Positions 1 to 12,565 of a stretch of DNA of 64,000 bases are shown piece after piece. Every line of letters begins with the position of its first letter. The stretch's first letter is position 1. The notes under the pieces are model-generated. The model made no database searches, was not told where the DNA came from, and saw only the letters and a list, made by a program, of their open reading frames with translations. The DNA is from Fremontodendron californicum (lineage: Eukaryota > Streptophyta > Magnoliopsida > Malvales > Malvaceae), in contig JAULJL010000027.1 in NCBI GenBank assembly GCA_030761205.1, positions 6,701,001 through 6,765,000 of the forward strand, in the 5' to 3' direction. The translations under genes were made by a program, and so were the position numbers.

Positions 1-252
1 TATTGTGTTGAGTTTGAGTAAGATGTTCTGTGATTCAGGTTGGCCCGATCCGAATTATTATTAATTAAAAAATATTTTTTTATTTAAATTTAATTATAAA
101 ATATATATTAATATAATTTTTTTTTATATTTTAATAATTTTATAAATAATAAAACAAACTTACATAATTGACTTGAGCTCAACCAAAAATAAATTTTAAA
201 AAATAATTTTTTTTTATCGGATTCGACTCAGTTTATGAATAGCTCTGCTTAA
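1..252. mobile_element. Partial hAT-type MITE, cut by window start
   Basis: The stretch reads like one end of the short non-autonomous elements found at 27225, 37581 and 51301: a 'cccgatccgaatta' motif, an AT-only middle with 'tttaattataaaatat', and a right end 'tttatgaatagctctgctta' that resembles the other copies' 'gatctttgagcagattta'. The left end lies outside the window, so a target duplication cannot be checked. Confidence 0.3.
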
Positions 253-1258
253 GAGATCATATCATCTTTTTTTCATATTAATCCTAGGACCGTGTGGATT
301 CAGCTGACAATTTTAGGGCGGCTGTGCAGTCATATTTTAAGGTTGACTTGATTTTCATTCCTTCAATTGCGGAAGCCTGATTTTGATATTTTGATTTATT
401 TTATTTCTACTTGCAATTTTGGGACATTTTTTATTTGTAATTTGTTGTTTCTTCTTTTACAAAAAAAAAAAAAAAAAAAACGAAACGATGTAATTATTTT
501 GTTTTATGGGACGGTGCCTGCTAGCTGCAATGCAAGTACTTGGAATCAAGTTTAGATTCAATGACCAAACCGGCTGTTATCTTAAAATTGTCGGGCAATC
601 TAATTATTTTAGTTTTGTCTCTACAAAGTCATATGTTAAAATAATTAATTCTTAATTTAGATAGACGCCTAGCTCTAGCTAGCTACCACCCCCATACATG
701 TGACAAATGACAATGATAAATTATAGCATATATACACACAAATTATACAGCTAGGCCGTCAAAAATATGGAATGTAGTTATGTTAATTAAAATAACCATA
801 CTATAGTAAAATCCATATTTAGTATATAGCCATTTTGCAATGTTCACATGGAATATATGGAGTATTATTATCTCATACACTGGTAATGAAATCTAAAGAT
901 TTCACAAGCGGAATTTGTAAAGTAACACATACCCTTAAGATATATTTAAAAAATAAGTGAGACATGTGACAATTTTTTGAACAGGATTATAAAATTAAAA
1001 AACTTTACCGTCAATATGTATATGTATACTCACAAAAGTTAGCTCAGTTGATAAGAGAGGAAATCATTATTTTTTTGTCAACTTGAATTTAATTTTTTTG
1101 AGAATGAGCATTACAAAAAGTTAAATTTTAATTTTTAAATGCATCAGATCGATATGAGAGAATCCTTAAGATCGGTTGAGAAGAGGATTAAGTTCAGACA
1201 AAACTTGAGAGATACTTCTAATCGTATTATCAAAAAATCTTATATATGTATTTTTTTC

Positions 1259-1291
<33 letters not shown>

Positions 1292-1740
1292 ACATTTTTA
1301 TGATGATTGATAATTATTTAGCTATCTTTCAATTTAATATTTCTAAATTTCTCTGGTTTAAAAAAAAAATCATAAACGGTGTTGTTTTATTCTACCAAAG
1401 TATTTTAACAAATGCATCAATATTGATGATCAATTATTTATTATTGTTAATGATTTTTTTTTAAAATCTCCTTTCTTTGTAAAGATTTCCCCCCTTTTTC
1501 CTTGTTAGTTAGAAAAGACATTTTGCAGCTTCTATGTGTACATGATACGTACATTTAAATATTTGGTGAAGCTGAAATTGAAAACCAAACATTTCTTTCT
1601 GATATTTGATTATTAGACCTTAGAAATAACTCCATTGTTATACAATAGTATCTTAATCCAAATATTAATTTCATCTAAGTTGTATATATATAATCTACAT
1701 AAATGAAATTTAATCAAATGATTAATTTTAAATTAATTAG
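253..1740. other. AT-rich intergenic DNA, no gene seen
   Basis: No reading frame with plausible protein composition. It holds an A tract near 461-480, a C/T-rich run near 1255-1290 and a tRNA-like box A ('agttagctcagttgataag', about 1036-1054) that may be a decayed SINE, although I found no matching box B. Confidence 0.4.
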
Positions 1741-2331
1741 TGTTTGAATTCTCGCGTTGCTTCGATTTTATTATCATTGATAATACATTAAATACGATTA
1801 TAACACAAAAAAATAACATAAATTTAGAGTTAAAATTGAATTACTATGACAAACTAAGCAAAATATCTCATCTTGAGGACAACTTTTAAAGTAAGATATA
1901 AATATAAAATAACACAAATACAATACGAATATACGAATCTAATTCATTATATGTGCATTATATGTAAAAAAAAAAACTAAGATGGATATCAAATTTTAAT
2001 TTATTTAGATTATATTGATATCTATAATTTCTATTCATATTAAGAAAAAATAATAAAATGTAAACCTAACAACTATCATACAATAACTCATAACATATAA
2101 TATCATTTAATATAGACTATTTAATCATCATAATATTTTTTTTCTTTTGATTCATCAAAAGTTTTAAAAAAATTTACTTATATCAACTCATCTAATAATA
2201 TTATTCAATATTTTAATTTTTACCGATAATTTATCAATACAATAATTTTGTATTCAATAATAAAAAAATAAAAAAATTAATATTACCTTATTTTTCAAAA
2301 AAAAATAAAGAACCAATTATTATAAAATACG
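1741..2331 (-). repeat. ACACGAAC repeat family, copy A, first part
   Basis: This segment is a diverged inverted copy of about 20100-20735: both carry 'tcattgataata', 'aataacacaaatacaa', 'gaatatacgaatctaattc' and a following 'gatatcaaa' block in the same order. It stops at the solo LTR and resumes at 3834. The extreme left end (1741-1760) also resembles the outer ends of the Mutator-like element at 20687-25704. The family is unnamed here; it looks non-coding. Confidence 0.55.
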
Positions 2332-3833
2332 TGATAAGCTCATAAAATATACATTTTATGTTTTTTTACCTTTAGTTTTTGTTATGTTTTCGATTTTTAT
2401 CTTGTTTACTTATATTATATTTTTGAATTTTAGGTACAATAAGGAGAATGAAGTCAAAAGATGTCAATAATGATGCTAAAGAACTTACAAATCATAATCA
2501 CAAGATAGAAGAAGACTCGGAAGTCAAAAGGATAAATTTCTGGTTGCAAAGCAAGAAGGCAGATTTGACCTCCAGAGCTTGTTGCAAGAAAAACATGATG
2601 TTAAATCCTTATTTGAAGAAACTTCCTTCTTTACTTTTGAATCTGACTTGAATAACTTTCCAACGGTAGTTTACACGCCCAAATCGGATAAGAAATGGTC
2701 ATCCAAATCAGCCGACGAAGTGAAGGAAGATGCAGTAGAAAAATGAAGACAGAGAGCCCGGCGTCGCGGCTCCCATTTCCGGCGTCGCAGCGCCAAAGGT
2801 TCGGGAAAAACTGCAAAAAAAGGTGCAAAAACGTGATTTTTCTACCTCCAGGCTTACTTGTGCGGCAAGGATTTGTTCTCAAGTTTTTAAAACTCTATAA
2901 ATACCATCTTTTGAGCCACAAACTAGACATCTTTTGAGGATACTAAAGAGATTATCATTATTCTTCTTCTTCTCCATTCTTTTATTTTCTTTTTAGTTTT
3001 ATGTATATATTATTTATGTCTATGCTAGGCTAAACTTTTTTGTTGTTGTTAAGGGTGATTTCAAAGCCCTAAAACATGTTGTGTAATTGATTTTCATAAT
3101 CTATCTATCATTAGTTTTCTATCAAAGTTGCTTGTGTTCTTCTATAAGAATTGTTCATGACGTTGTCTTGATTTGTTTAGGTTGCAAACTAAATAGATCT
3201 TGATAATTATCTAATGCTAGTTTAGGAGACTTGATACGTAGCTTATCTTGATTTCCTATTCAATAGTAGCAATTTGTAATTCATGATTATATTGGATTTT
3301 CGAGAATTGCAAAGTGAAACATAACCTAAGTTAAATAATTAATGTTCATACTTTTGTTGCTTAGATCAACCTATTTTTCTCATCATAAAGCTGCTATCAA
3401 ATTAAATTTAGAGATGTTTATCCTAGGCTGTTTGATAGTTAGAGATTAAGTAGTGGCGTTCATCCTGCTTAACCACGAATTAAGGAAGGATTGAGGTAAC
3501 ACGGAAAGTTGTTATCTACGGTTGTTAATTTGATAGTTAATTAATGTTGATAGATCTTATTATTGATTCTTAATGATGTCTAGTGGTGAATAATGAACCT
3601 TTAGCCATATTTATCTTATATTTGATTTCATCTTATTTATTAGCTTCTTACTTTTATTGTTTTCTTAATTTTTAAAACTTTTTCAAAAACCCCATTTTCT
3701 TATATTGTTCTTGAATTTAAATTTTAAACTAGTAATTTATAAACTAAAAACCAAGCTCTCTGCATGCTACTTTACTATAATTGATCATATTAATTGCAAA
3801 GTTTAATAAAGATACGCTTTTTTTGGTGCATCA
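2332..3833. mobile_element. Solo LTR of an LTR retrotransposon, 1502 bp
   Basis: It begins TGATAAGCTCATAAA and ends GGTGCATCA, the TG...CA form of LTR ends. The bases before it (ATACG, 2327-2331) and after it (ATATG, 3834-3838) form a 5 bp target duplication with one difference. Removing 2332-3833 plus one duplication restores a continuous ACACGAAC-family sequence (compare 4230-4250), which shows it is an insertion. Inside are a TATA-like 'ctctataaatac' (about 2891-2902), a CT-rich leader and a 3' half typical of long plant Ty3/gypsy LTRs. No gag or pol lies beside it, so it is a recombined solo LTR. Superfamily is a guess; orientation was left open, though the TATA reads on the + strand. Confidence 0.75.
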
Positions 3834-5640
3834 ATATGTGACACAAATTTATAAGTTATTTGAATAGTGTCACACACGAACATGACATGACAAAATAACT
3901 AAAATACGACATAACATGAAAAAATAACATGACCGTGACATGAATACATGAACGTGTCGAAATTTATATAAAACGAAGTTGACACAAAATTAAAAGTTAT
4001 TTGACTAATGCCAATTAAACTTGACAATTTCAGACACCGACACAAACACGACTGAAAAAATAATAAAAAAACAATATAACACGAAAAAATAATACTAACA
4101 CGGCACAAATATATCAAAATTTATATAATACGAATTATTTATCAATAAAATAATTTTTAATTCAATAATATAAGAAACCAAACAATTAATATGATCTTAT
4201 TTTTTTAAAAAATAAAGAACCAATCATTATATGACACGTGACACAAAATTATGAGTTATTTGAATTGTGCCAGTTAAACTTGGCAATTTCAAGTACAACA
4301 TGATTATACGACAGGAACACTACACGAAAAAAAAACTAAAATACGACACGAATACATGAACTTGTCAAAATTTATATAAAACGAACGTGTCAAAATTTAT
4401 ATAAATATATAATAACTTGAATACAATTATGACACAAAAAAATAACACAAACATGATATAAATATATGAATTTTTTCTCTTTCCTTCTTTTCTTTTCTTC
4501 TCTCCTTTCCTTTCCTTTCCTTCCCTCCTTTTTTCTCTTTCTTTCTTTTTCCTTTCTTCCTTTTTTTATCATAATTTCAAAAATAATATAAAATTGACAG
4601 TTACAAAATTACCCTCAATTGAATAATTGAGGAATTACCCCTCGATTGGTTATCCAATTGAGGGGATAACTTTTATTATAGTTTACTAAAAAATGCACGC
4701 ATTTTGCTGCAGAATATTATCGGATCTGAATTGATATTTATAATAAATTTGAAAAATTAAAAAGCAAGAGGAGTAAAGATAATTTAAAAAAATAATAATT
4801 TCTATCCGTATACGATACTTGATATAAAATTGAGAATTATTTGAATATGATCAATTAGATTCAGTAATTTCAAACACAACATAATTATAAGATACGAACA
4901 TAACATGAGAAAAATAATTAAAACACGACATGACACAAAAAATAACACGAACATGACACAAATACATGAATGTGTCAAAATCTATATAAAATAAATTACT
5001 AATTTGTAAAAATTTATAATATTTTAAACATACAATAAAATAACACGAACATGTTACGGACATACAATTTTTCTCTGAATTGAATCATTATAACAAATTA
5101 TGTAAAATATGGGATGAATTGAGACACGACACAAACACACAAAATTTTCTCTAAATTGTATCACCATGACAAACTATGCAAATTTTTTGGATGAATTGAA
5201 ATACGACACGAACACATGAAAAAAAATAATTAAAATAAGACAGAACACGAAAATAACATGAACACAACAGAAAAACACGAACGTGTCAAAATCTACATAA
5301 AATGAATTATTAACATGTAAAAATTTATATAAATTTATAATACTTTGAACACACACAAAAACAACACGAACACGCAAAATAATATGAACACGAACGAATA
5401 TCCGAACGTGTCAAAATCTACATAAAATGAGTTATTAACATGTAAAAATTATATAAATTTATAATATTTTGAACAGATGAAAAATAACATGAACACGACA
5501 CGAATATGTGAACGTGTCAAAATCTATATAAAACGAATTATTAACGTATAAAAATTATATAAATTTATAATATTTTGAACATACAAAAAATAATATGAAC
5601 ACAAAAACGACAGGAACACACAATTGTTACTCCATCTTTT
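3834..5640 (-). repeat. ACACGAAC repeat family, copy A, second part
   Basis: Repeated short words such as 'acacgaacatgacacaa', 'gaacgtgtcaaaatcta' and 'ttattaacatgtaaaaa' recur. From about 5280 to 5600 they form a roughly 110-130 bp tandem unit (three copies). Similar sequence lies inverted at 18050-20686 and again at 26140-26660 and 38755-38990. It also contains a C/T-rich tract at 4459-4570. Short frames here are low complexity and not genes. Confidence 0.6.
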
Positions 5641-5865
5641 TTTTCCTTTCTTTCTTTTCTTTCTTTCTTTTTTTTGAAAATACCTAAACTAACCCCCAAC
5701 TTCCTTAATACTCATAATTAGTTGTTAACTAATCCTAAATCCAAAATTCTCAATTCTCTTTTCTATTGATTTGGGGATTGTTTTATAACAAGTTATAAAT
5801 AAGATGTCTATCATGGATATGTCAGCGCAATTATTGGATTCCTAAAATACTTTTGATAGTATTAT

Positions 5866-5907
<42 letters not shown>

Positions 5908-6426
5908 TCATCATAATCAAATTTAGACTTAAAAAGGATACATACTAAAAAAAACTTTGGATGATAAGAGAGATGTGGGTTTAATTAGATGGAAATTTAG
6001 ATTGGGTTAATAGAATTATAGACACGTATTTGTGTGAAAAACTTTGGATTCATTATTAATAAAATATAGATTTGAATTTGTTTAAAGTTTAAACTATAAT
6101 TAAAAATTGGTTTAAGTAGTACTGGACTGTTATGTTACGTTGATCATGAAATCTAGTTTTTCTTTTGGGCGGAGATTGAGTTTAATTTTTTAATCAATGG
6201 AAAGAAAGTCAGCTACATTTCTTTAATCTTACGTATTGCTAATTCTTGATTCGTCGAGGGATCGGCGGCAAAAGCAGCCAAAATATATACAAGGGGCGGC
6301 AAATGAAACGCGCTCTCGGTGTCTATTTAAGCAAATCAAATCCTGGGTTGAGGCATGCAAATTAATGCAAACTATTATTCCAAGCTTTATCTATAGCAGA
6401 TATTCGCAGCAGAAATTAAGCTGATC
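5641..6426 (+). promoter_or_regulatory. Intergenic DNA and dioxygenase promoter
   Basis: It contains a (TA)n microsatellite at about 5866-5903. A TATA-like 'ctatttaa' at 6323-6330 lies about 100 bases upstream of the dioxygenase start codon, a normal plant spacing. No other gene is visible. Confidence 0.45.
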
Positions 6427-7589
6427 ATGGCACACCAGTACTCAGCTGCTATCAAGCTACCCGTCATTGATCTTTTTGATGAGAATTCAAAGCCTGGTAC
6501 TCACTCTTGGATCTCCAAATGCAAGGACGTTCAGCTAGCTTTTGAGCAATACGGATGCTTCTTAGCAACATTTGACAAAGTTTCTTTACAGCTTCAGGAT
6601 CAAGTCTTCCTCTCTTTACAACAATTGTTCCATCTTCCTACACAAACTAAGGTTCTGAACACTTCTGATAAACCTTATTTTGGTTACTTTAAACATCCTT
6701 CGATTCCTCTCTCTGAAAGCATGGGCATTGATAATCCCACCATTCCCGAAGGAACTCAAAGTTTCACAAATCTCATGTGGCCTAATGGGAACAAAACTTT
6801 CTGGTATATATACATATATACCCAATCTCATTCCATTCACAGTTCAAAACCCATATTTTTTGCATGATTTACTAACAGTTTTTTTACATTAATTGTTTGA
6901 ACATTATGGTTAATTAGTGAAAGAATATATGCGTACGCGAAGCTGGTGTCAGAATTGGATCGAATGGTGAAGAAAATGGTGTTCGAAAGCTATGGCGTAG
7001 GGAAGTACTATGATTCCCACATCCAATCTACTGATTATCTTCTTCGACTCATCAAATATAGGGTGCCCCAGGATGATGAACATGACTTAGACGGATGTCC
7101 TGATCACACTGACAAGAGCTTCGTGACCATACTTCATGATAATCAAGTTGCAGGTCTACAGATAAAAACAAAGGATGGTAACTGGATTGGCGTTGAGCCC
7201 TCTGGTTCTATGTTCCTTGTCATGGCTGGCGATGCATTCTTGGTTAGTTCATATATATAATAATTTTTCCTTTTTTTTGGAGACAATTAATTCTGACAAA
7301 TTTATAATTATCTGATGCAAATTCGATTGTTGTTGTTTAGGCATGGAGCAATGGAAGAATACAGTCTCCAATCCATCGTGTGATCAGTAAGGAAGCTAAA
7401 AAGGAAAGATATAGCCTTGCATTGTTCTCTTTTAGTGGTGAGACTATACAAACGCCAGAGGAGCTTGTTGATGAGGCTCATCCATTGCTGTTTAAGCCCT
7501 TTCATAATATGGATTTACTCCGCCTCTATTCCCTTGATAATGTTCAGAAATATGTCGAGTTTTTTTCCCAGGCCAAATGCGGAGCATGA
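6427..7589 (+). CDS. 2-oxoglutarate/Fe(II)-dependent dioxygenase, AOP-like
   Basis: Three exons, 6427-6803, 6918-7242 and 7341-7589, join in frame into 316 residues, the usual size for the AOP-type subgroup of plant 2-oxoglutarate dioxygenases (DOXC class). The N-terminal part starts 'PVIDLFDEN', the common DIOX_N opening. The catalytic jelly-roll has the iron ligands H189 and D191 (motif DHTDKSF) and H246 (PIHRV), and the 2-oxoglutarate anchor R257-x-S259 (RYS). All key residues are present, so it should be active. Exon 1 ends TTC TG and exon 2 begins T GAA, which removes an in-frame readthrough in intron 1. These soluble enzymes hydroxylate or otherwise oxidise small specialised metabolites; the substrate cannot be read from the sequence. 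A (TA)n tract follows the stop codon. It stands alone with no pathway neighbours. Confidence 0.9.
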
Positions 7590-8707
7590 CCAGATTTTAT
7601 ATATATATATATATATATATATAAGTTCTTTTCTTCGAGGAAAGGCTTGACGACATTTAATCTTTTAAAAAAAAAATATCTTATTTAATTGTTTTTTTGC
7701 ATTTCTATTCCAAATTGGGCATTTTCACATTCAGTTATCTTCTTTGAGTTTGTTTTCTATGTGTTGACATTGGGGTTTTTAAACTTCATATAAATTATGT
7801 TAAAAATTATCATATGTATTCTTCTAATTATACTTGTTTTTTCATTTCTTAATATATATCTTAAAAGGGTATGTAAAAACCTTCTAACACTAATGATAAA
7901 ATTTAAAAACTTCGTTGACAATATATAAGATAATTTTTCATCTTGTAATAATATATTTCATGATAAAATTGTTTTTTAAATACTTGTGTAAGTACCAAAT
8001 TTTGCATCCAAATTAATTAGTAAAGTAATTAATTTTTCAAAGAAAATAAAACGAAATTGTGCTAAATTTGGCTGGACCACCGATAGACACTACCTTAGGC
8101 CGATTGACTGGTTTTTTAGCCAATCAATTTATCCCATTTCGAGATAAGGATGCACTTGAACGTTTTTTTGGTGTTTTGGACGAATCTCGAACGTGAAGTA
8201 GCCTCCACTGATCGGTTGAGGGTAGTTTCTTGGAATTATTAATAATGAAAAGCCCCAATCGAAATGGGTTTATTAATGACTAATGCTTAAAGTCTTTGAT
8301 CGTTATCAACTTCATTGGGCCTTTTTCCTTTCACTTCACTCTTTGAACAAATTCCAGATCGGATCCCTTCATATTGACGTGGCAACAATCCGGACCAACC
8401 ACGTCACCTCCCCCTTTTATTGCCTTTTCCCTTGCACGAAAAGCGAACGTGACGTGGATAGCACTCATTCAATCATGTTAATTGTTAAAGGAAAATCGTA
8501 CGGTCCAGATAAGATTACAAAGGGGCCTCCATCATTATGGGCCCATTCACTACTTCCTCCTATTTATACTCCATCCTCCTTTAAACTTTTTTTCTCGCAC
8601 AGCATATAAAAAAAAAAAACTCAGTTTGAAGAAACAAAGAAAAAACAATCGACGTTAACGAAAAATAAAGTAATTAGAATCGACGTTGATTGATTGATCA
8701 GAGAAAA
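7590..8707 (+). promoter_or_regulatory. Intergenic DNA and profilin promoter
   Basis: After a (TA)n tract at 7597-7622 the DNA is AT-rich with no gene. A TATA-like 'tatttatac' at 8561-8569 lies about 140 bases before the profilin start codon, followed by an A-rich leader. The promoter looks intact although the downstream coding sequence is broken. Confidence 0.45.
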
Positions 8708-10785
8708 ATGTCGTGGCAAACTTACGTCGATGATCACTTGATGTGCGAAACCGACAACGGCCATCATCCGCCGCTGCTATCATCGGCCACGATGGCAGTG
8801 TTTGGGCCCAGAGCTCCTCTTTTCCTAATGTATTATTGTCTCTCTCTCTATGTTTTTTGTTTTGGATCAATGATTTAGTTGATTAATCCATGTGGATCTC
8901 GTTGTTTAATTGTCGATTAATCCATTTTAATACTCATATTGATTTATGTTATTAGGTAATGTATTAGATAATGTGATTATCCAATGTTAATTTGTTAATC
9001 AAATAGTTGGATCTGTATTGCAGTTTAAGCCTGAAGAGATTACTGCCATCATGAAAGATTTTGATGAACCTGGATCTCTTGCACCAACTGGGCTACACCT
9101 TGATGGCACTAAGTATATGGTAATCCAGGGAGAGCCCGGAGCTGTGATTCGTAGGAAGAAGGTGAATTAATGTTCTTTTTTGGTAATCTTGTTTATCACT
9201 GGTTCTATTGAATTTATCTATATTTAATGTGCATTCAGCTTATATGGTTTTAGCTATTTATCGTATGTTGTAAGTTTGCCTGCAATTTGGAGAAGAGATT
9301 GAATGCATGCCTCTTTAAATGGGCTTGCTAGTAAACTGTACGAGAGAAATACATTTTTGTCCAAATCTTGTAGCACGTTCTGACCAGACACAATGTAGAT
9401 GCCCTTGAAGTTTGTATTTAGTTACATCTTATGTAATTTTTTTTTTTAAAATATCTGTATCTTATACTTTGTGTTAACACATATTTAAACATGGGTATGG
9501 GATATGATTCTTTAAATATATGAAAAAACTTAGAAAAAATTAAATGTATTCGTATCAGATACATACTCGTATTCGACACTCACCATCAATATTATTGAAT
9601 GCAGCTGAACGCCTATTCCTACAAAAAGAATCTAATAAAATGGCAGTTTTCTTCCAACAAACAAGCATTCTGAATGTCATGCAGGAGAGAGAGAGAGAGA
9701 GAGAGTGGCCTTTACTAGTATATACTTACCTTCCTTTTGGATACAGGGTAGTAATACTCGGTACAGGTACAAGATGAGATTTTTCTCCAATTTTTTCTTT
9801 TTCAATAATCTCAGTAATGCGTTGTTATGGACCTTAGGAAATGCATGTAATAATTATAGAGCTCCATGGATCTCATATGTGGGAACTTTTCCAGAATTCA
9901 ACAATTTCGTCCAGCCTTGATTTGCTAGTCCCTTTCGATAACTCTCTCTTGCTCACTGTGCAGCTCAAATATATGGATCACAAATTGCTTTTAGGTATCC
10001 TAAAGCATTTTCACTTATCAATTGTCAATAATGCATTTGGACATTTATCATTATCTTTTATGAGTACATAACAGAGACCTAACTATGCTATGATTGTGTT
10101 TTATCAAGTCTAATCCAAAGTGTCCTATCTGATTAGGTTTCCCATCATACATCAGGACATCCATCATTTTCTTGTTTGAGTTCACAGAAATGCTCAACTA
10201 GCTGTTACTGCTTTTTTAATGCCTTTTTTTTTTATTAAAATTGCTGAGTACAAGCAAGACAACAGGGACCATCTGTTGAGGAGAAGTTATCCCAAAATTG
10301 CTGACTCATTTTCAGAGTAACTTCTTTCAGATAATTGTGAAAGATAGTTGCACAATATCATCTTATCGAGAAGTAAACAACGTGAAATTCCATTATTGAC
10401 TTGAGGTTTCTTAATTCTTATGTTTTTGAACTCTTCCATTTATCATTTTTAAGTGCGAATTATTCTTTATTGTAGCTTGCTGACGGTATTTTGGAGTTGG
10501 GGAAGGCTGATTTTAATTACTTGTTTGGTAGAAAACAAATTAGTGCCTCCTGATGGCATTGAACTTTTCCAAGTTACAGTCTAACTGATAGTGGCGACAG
10601 GTGAGAGTTAAAGAAATTCCTTTTTCTAATTGTTGTCATTTATTTTTGCAGGGCTCTGGTGGCATAACTGTGAAGAAAATGGCCCAAGCTCTAATTTTCG
10701 GCATATATGATGAACCCGTGACTCCAGGACAGTGTAACATGTTCGTTGAGAGGTTGGGTGATTACCTGTTGATCAGGGTATGTAG
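8708..10785 (+). pseudogene. Profilin gene with two frameshifts
   Basis: Profilin binds actin monomers and polyproline proteins in the cytosol. Exon 1 (8708-8829) starts MSWQTYVDDHLMCE; exon 2 (9024-9161) reads FKPEEITAIMKDFDEPGSL, then TKYMVIQGEPGAVIRRKK; exon 3 (10652-10785) holds ALIFGIYDEP and ends in a relict TAG. Exon lengths are 122, 138 and 134; a canonical 131-residue profilin needs 123, 138 and 135. Exon 1 changes frame at about 8763-8773, after DNGHH, where the next frame gives AAIIGHDGSVWAQSSSFP. Exon 3 changes frame at about 10767-10769, just before the final DQG-type residues. As written, the protein would stop early in exon 2. The remaining sequence is very well conserved, so either the gene died recently or the assembly has errors. 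It could still be a functional gene if both deletions are errors. Confidence 0.85.
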
Positions 10786-10854
10786 GCCTCACCCCAGCTT
10801 GTTGATTTCCTCTTTTACGTTTTGGGCTTGCATCTTTCTTCCATAATTATGAAT

Positions 10855-11301
10855 TGGCATCTCTGAAGCATGGGTATGGCTCACCTGCAAGAGTACCCGT
10901 ACCGGGTACGGCTGGGTACGTACCGGGTACGTACCTATTTTTTTTAAAAAAAATTAAAAATGGGTACGGCTCGGGTATGGGTTGGCCAAATTTTACACTA
11001 AAACTCAGCATTTTAATGCCCTAAAGCATATTTCCCTTCCCCTCTTTTTATTATCGATAGAATTATCATACCCTAAGACATATTTGGAGGTTGTTTTTTT
11101 CACTGAAGATGGGCAAGGAAATAATGAGATAGACACTGTTAGAGTTTGATTTTCATAGTCATGTTTAGATGTTGTCATATTGAACAATTTAAGTATTATA
11201 GTTTCTTATTTTGAGATGTTTTCATGTTGAAATTTGTGTGTTTTATCTTTTATATTATGTTGTGTCATATTTTATTATGTGAAATTTCAGTTTCTTATAA
11301 A

Positions 11302-11332
<31 letters not shown>

Positions 11333-11435
11333 TATATAATATTAAAATGTACCCGTACCCTAGTTTTTTAAAAATTACCGTATCTCGTACCCGTACCGGG
11401 TACCGTACCTGTATCCATGCAACGTAGATTGGCAT
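10855..11435. mobile_element. Non-autonomous hAT-like element with 8 bp TSD
   Basis: The element is 10863-11427 (565 bp). It is bounded by a perfect 8 bp direct repeat ATTGGCAT at 10855-10862 and 11428-11435. Its ends are imperfect inverted repeats: the left reads CTCTGAAGCATGGGTATGG, and the right, complemented, reads CTACGTTGCATGGATACAGG. Just inside both ends lie iterated GGTACGGG/CCCGTACC words (10893-10936 and 11349-11411), typical subterminal repeats. The middle has a (TA)n tract and no transposase. The 8 bp duplication points to hAT. It sits about 75 bases past the profilin stop, probably in the 3' untranslated region. Confidence 0.8.
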
Positions 11436-11904
11436 TGAAGTTTTTGGAGTCAGTGATGATAATAATCATGTGAAGACAAAATGATTTTTGAATTGGTAGG
11501 GTTTTTTTTTGTTCTCCCTCCCCTTTGTTCCCATAATTTATGTGTATTCATTCTCCCTGCTGTTTTGATTCCAGTGGAGTTTGCTTTTTTTTTTTTTTGA
11601 AGTTACATAAAATGTATTTTGGATACCCTATTATATTATCATACGGTGGAATCTATTTTTTTTAGTTGTTAAATTGAATCATCTTTCACATTTAGAGAAT
11701 AGTTGAGAAGTTTTTGTGTTTGTTGATGGAGGATTTTGATTTCAGGATTGTTCTGGGTAAAAATTGGAGTTCCAGTTTGTTTCTCCCATGATGTTGTTTC
11801 CGGTAAGTGCAACCAATTGCAATTCTTTAATGATTATATTATGCTTTGTTCCTTAGTCTTAATAAAAGAACAACTCAGTCAAATTTACTTGTGTAGAGGT
11901 TTTT
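11436..11904. other. Intergenic DNA, no gene seen
   Basis: AT-rich with T tracts. A short stretch at 11745-11802 is bracketed by 'gatttcag' and 'ggtaagtgc', which look like splice sites, but its frame has no recognisable content. Confidence 0.35.
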
Positions 11905-12517
11905 TTTTTATCGGATGAGGAAACGATACAAACCAGTAAAAAGAGATGACGTAGGGAGATGGCGAAGAGGAAGATTGAAACAGACCCTGAAGAAAAAGTA
12001 TAGTGGAAGGTGGTGGTGATGAAGGCTGTAAGTGACTGAGAATGATGAAAGTTATAGTAGCCGTAGGATTGTAGAGAAAAGTTGCAGAGAATTCTTAACG
12101 GCTAAAAATTTGTCAAACTGCCTAAAGATTCCAAATGAAGTTTTTGGACTATAAATAACTCCTATTTATAGTCCCACCAAGAGAAGTTACAAATATAGTG
12201 GGAAATTATTAGGAAACCACTCACGTGAAAGTATCACAAATCATGAGTAAAGTTTTGGTCACAGGCAGTGAAGAAATGTTACGTGACAACATACTTAAGA
12301 ATGTACTTTCTGTTCAATAATAAAAAGAAGCACTTGTGTTTCAGGAAAAGGTTAAGAGACAGACTTCTTAATAGTTTCCATATCTGAGACTCCAAATCAT
12401 GTTCTCTAAGACATCCCAAGAGTGGAGCAAATTCATAATCATGTAGGTAATTTAAAGCAAAATCCTATGTAGATATATATTCAAAGCAAGTAGATATAAT
12501 CACGTAGGCTCATAATC

Positions 12518-12565
<48 letters not shown>

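Noticed and set aside
1036..1190. SINE starting at the box A-like 'agttagctcagttgataag'
   Set aside because: No box B at the right spacing, and no tail; left as a possible decayed copy only.
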